Below are positions 32,871-34,976 of a stretch of DNA of 34,976 nucleotides, piece after piece. Below the pieces are notes generated by a model that was given only the letters and a program-made list of their open reading frames with translations, was not told the origin of the DNA and did not search any database. A program made the position numbers and the translations under genes. Source of the stretch: Candidatus Sulfotelmatobacter kueseliae (GTDB lineage Bacteria > Acidobacteriota > Terriglobia > Terriglobales > Acidobacteriaceae); contig OMOD01000160.1 in NCBI GenBank assembly GCA_900290255.1, forward strand, positions 1-34,976, in the 5' to 3' direction. Each line of letters opens with the position of its first letter. Positions within the stretch are counted from its first letter, which is position 1.

Positions 32871-32895
32871 AGGGGCGGGTCATTTGCCCGCCCCT
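32871..32895 (-). terminator. Intrinsic terminator of the sigma-VOC operon
   Basis: On the minus strand AGGGGCGGG and CCCGCCCCT form a 9-bp stem around CAAATGA, followed by TTTTT (32870-32866). It lies 25 nt after the VOC stop codon. A textbook intrinsic terminator. Confidence 0.92.
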
Positions 32896-32920
32896 GCATC
32901 CTAACTCGCGACCTTGAGCG

Positions 32921-34429
32921 CTACATCGCCACATCCTTGATGTGGGTCGCGATGTACCACGTATTGCCGAAGTTATCCTTCACGCCGGCGCTGCGGTCGC
33001 CGTAGAACTGGTCGGTGGGTTCCTGGAAGGAAGTTGCACCCGCCGCCACCGCCTGACGATGAACCGCATCCACGTCCGGCACGTACAGGTAGAACATTGC
33101 GGCCATGGTCTCGTACTTTCCCTGTGCTTCGCCCATCTCGACCACTGAATCGCCCACGCGAATCTGGGCGTGGTGCACCACACCGTCCGGCGACGCGTAC
33201 TTGGCCACCTCCTGTGCTCCGAATGCGCGCTTCAGGAAGGCGATCAACGGTTCGGCGCGCCGCGGGTGCAGATAGGGATTCACGTTCTGCAGACCTTTGG
33301 GCTTGAAGCTTTCGCCTTTCGCCGTGGCGACGTACCAGAAGTTGCCGGCAGCGTCTTTGACGGTGCCGGAGCGCTCGCCGTAATCCTGGTCGCGAGGCTC
33401 GTCGACGAGCGTGGCGCCTGCAGCGACGGCCCTCTTGATGACGGCATCGGCGTCTTCGACGTAGACGTGCAGAGCGTTGGGCTGGAGCGATCCGGGGAAC
33501 TTCTTGCCCGGGACGCCGCCGCCGATCATCATCATGGAATCGCCAATGCGGACTTCGCCGTGCACCCCGGGCGCGGGCGTTTCGACGCGGAGCAGTTCTT
33601 CTGCACCGAAAGCTTTGCCGACGAAGTCGAGCAGGGCCCCTCCGTCGGCGGCGACGAGATAGGGCGTGACCATGCGGAAGCCGCGGGGAACGGGGCTCAC
33701 GCCTTTTTCTTTCGTTGGCATCTTGCCGGCTTCGGGGCCGGTTTCGAGGCCTTTCATGCGGCGGTGCATTTCTTCGACCGACATTTCTTCGATCACGGTC
33801 CACACGTTCCACGAGTAGCCGAAAGGATCGGCGAGCAGCGCGTCGCGGTGCCCGTAGAACTGGGTCTGGGGCGCGCGCACCAGCTTCATTCCGTGCGCGA
33901 CCGCATTATCCGTGAATTTATCCACGTCGGCGACGTGGATGGAGAGCGAGATGGGCGAATTGCCCAGGGTTTCAGCGCTGAAGCGGCCTCCTTCGGGCCA
34001 CTCTCCGGTCACGTCGATGATGGAATCGCCGATCATGATCTCGGCGTGAGGAATGTTTCCTCCAACCTCGAAGCGGAACGTTTCTTTCGCGCCCAAGGCC
34101 TGCTTGTAGAACTCAATCGCTTTGGCAGGATCACGGAACGCTATTCTTGGTGACGCACTCACAGGAACGGCTGCAACTGGCTCAGCAACGGTGGACATAC
34201 GACTTCTCCCTTCGAATTTGGACTTCAATCGTGCCTTGAAGCTCTCCCGCGGCAGATTGCGCAATTCCGCCGCGATGCGCACGAGTGGCCGGATGCCGGC
34301 TTCCACGCTGGGCGCCTTGCCGTCGCTCCGCGCCAGCATCGCGTCCACAGCCTTATTCAGCTGCTCGATCTTCTTCTGGTCGATCCTGTTCTGGTCGCCA
34401 TTCCCTGGATGCAGAGAGCGCTTAGGCAT
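32921..34429 (-). CDS. Helical N-terminus fused to three VOC (glyoxalase-like) domains
   Basis: Residues 1-77 are a charged helical region (KIEQLNKAVDAMLARSDG, IRPLVRIAAELRNLPRESFKARLKSKFEG). An internal MSTVAEP at 78-84 looks like an old VOC gene start, suggesting a fusion. Three VOC domains follow: about 95-212 (PRIAFRDPAKAIEFYKQALGA, HAEIMIGDS), about 252-370 (VTPYLVAADGGALLDFVGKAFGA, HGEVRIGDS) and about 383-497 (VNPYLHPRRAEPLIAFLKRAFGA, HAQIRVGDS), all of PhnB-like type. The start at 34429 has GGAGG 6 nt upstream and overlaps the ECF sigma stop (ATGCCTAA). The N-terminus resembles segments found next to ECF factors and could hold the sigma, with VOC domains as ligand sensors; this is inference. 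Otherwise a resistance or dioxygenase role is possible. Confidence 0.8.
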   Translation of the reverse strand: MPKRSLHPGNGDQNRIDQKKIEQLNKAVDAMLARSDGKAPSVEAGIRPLVRIAAELRNLPRESFKARLKSKFEGRSRMSTVAEPVAAVPVSASPRIAFRDPAKAIEFYKQALGAKETFRFEVGGNIPHAEIMIGDSIIDVTGEWPEGGRFSAETLGNSPISLSIHVADVDKFTDNAVAHGMKLVRAPQTQFYGHRDALLADPFGYSWNVWTVIEEMSVEEMHRRMKGLETGPEAGKMPTKEKGVSPVPRGFRMVTPYLVAADGGALLDFVGKAFGAEELLRVETPAPGVHGEVRIGDSMMMIGGGVPGKKFPGSLQPNALHVYVEDADAVIKRAVAAGATLVDEPRDQDYGERSGTVKDAAGNFWYVATAKGESFKPKGLQNVNPYLHPRRAEPLIAFLKRAFGAQEVAKYASPDGVVHHAQIRVGDSVVEMGEAQGKYETMAAMFYLYVPDVDAVHRQAVAAGATSFQEPTDQFYGDRSAGVKDNFGNTWYIATHIKDVAM

Positions 34430-34967
34430 CGGCACCCTCCATGCGCGTCCGCAGACTGCTGAGCGCGCGGAACTGCAATTGCTTTACCGCGCCCTCAGTC
34501 TTGCGGATCTCCCGCGCCACTTCTTTAATGCTTTTCTGTTCCACGAATCGCAGCACGACCACGCGTCTCTGCTCGGCGGGCAACGTATCCACCAGCTTAA
34601 ACAGCGTGGCCCGGCGCTCGACCTCTTCAATCTCCGCCGGACTGACGTGTGCCGATTCGAGTTTTGAATCGTCGGCTATTTCGCGTCCCGACCGCTGCCA
34701 CCGGTCTGAAATCAGGTTGGCGGCGATCCGGAACAGCCACGCCGCGAACGGAATCCCGCGCCACTCAAAGCGCTTCAGGTTGGCCAGCGCCTGATGAAAA
34801 ACCTCGGCGGTCAGATCTTCTGTATCCGCGCGGTCGCGCACCCGCTGCACGATGTAGGCATACACACGCTCGAAGTTGATTTCATAAAGCTCGGCAAAGC
34901 GGGCGGGGTCCTGCTGCGCAGCCTCGATCAGAAGCCGCTCGTCCGCTTCTTTCTTCAGAGCCTTCAA
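34422..34967 (-). CDS. ECF-type RNA polymerase sigma factor (5' end may lie outside the window)
   Basis: Region 2 is ARFAELYEINFERVYAYIVQRVRDRADTEDLTAEVFHQALANLKRFEWRGIPFAAWLFRIAANLISDRWQRS, the standard ECF core-binding and -10-recognising segment. Region 4 is LFKLVDTLPAEQRRVVVLRFVEQKSIKEVAREIRKTEGAVKQLQFRALSSLRTRM with the helix-turn-helix for -35 DNA. There is no zinc-finger anti-sigma gene beside it; instead the VOC fusion overlaps its stop by 8 bp. The TTG at 34967 is only 9 bp from the window edge, so the true start may be upstream. It directs transcription to a small regulon, unknown here. Confidence 0.92.
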   Translation of the reverse strand: MKALKKEADERLLIEAAQQDPARFAELYEINFERVYAYIVQRVRDRADTEDLTAEVFHQALANLKRFEWRGIPFAAWLFRIAANLISDRWQRSGREIADDSKLESAHVSPAEIEEVERRATLFKLVDTLPAEQRRVVVLRFVEQKSIKEVAREIRKTEGAVKQLQFRALSSLRTRMEGADA

Positions 34968-34976
34968 CGAATTCTC

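Overview
The window looks like a stretch of an Acidobacteriota chromosome, probably class Terriglobia (inference from gene content, not a database match). Pointers are a large Oar-like TonB-dependent receptor with an N-terminal carboxypeptidase-regulatory-like domain, several Tat/Sec-exported sugar-acid enzymes, GH9 and GH140-like glycoside hydrolases, moderately high GC, and abundant short hairpin repeats between genes. Housekeeping anchors are ruvB, rpmE, an EF-G-like factor and tRNA-Lys(CUU).

Left edge (1-2.4 kb): a debris zone. It holds the 3' part (positions 32-76) of a tRNA-Pro, an N-terminally truncated NACHT NTPase, the 5' half of a tRNA-Gly(GCC) cut at its anticodon loop on the other strand, and a fragment of a SpoIIE/RsbU-type phosphatase. 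This is the signature of past integration at tRNA genes. 2.5-9.6 kb: TonB-dependent receptor, exported TPR protein, PilZ-domain protein, a small unrecognised protein, then tRNA-Lys followed by a triplet of GTGTGCC repeats.

Centre (9.7-21.7 kb): a coherent catabolic island. On the minus strand an operon encodes RidA, a SelA-like PLP enzyme and an ACS-type MFS transporter, with an RraA-like aldolase upstream. On the plus strand a diheme cytochrome c overlaps a SMP-30 lactonase. A PQQ dehydrogenase is coupled to a DUF4380 protein on the minus strand. Divergent from these is a second SelA-like enzyme followed by a three-domain RidA protein. Almost every enzyme carries a Tat, Sec or lipoprotein-type export signal. 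The simplest reading is a periplasmic pathway: alcohol/aldose oxidation (PQQ dehydrogenase plus cytochrome), lactone opening (SMP-30), deamination of an amino-hydroxy acid through an enamine/imine (SelA-like plus RidA), aldol cleavage (RraA) and uptake (MFS). The PQQ enzyme carries the Asp-x-Asp signature linked to lanthanide dependence.

Right part (22-35 kb): a GH140-like apiosidase candidate, a decayed apbE, rpmE, a GH9 endoglucanase, ruvB, an exported phosphoesterase, an EF-G-like GTPase flanked on both sides by the same hairpin repeat, and an ECF sigma factor overlapping a gene that fuses a short helical N-terminus to three VOC domains. The last pair may be a sensory sigma module.
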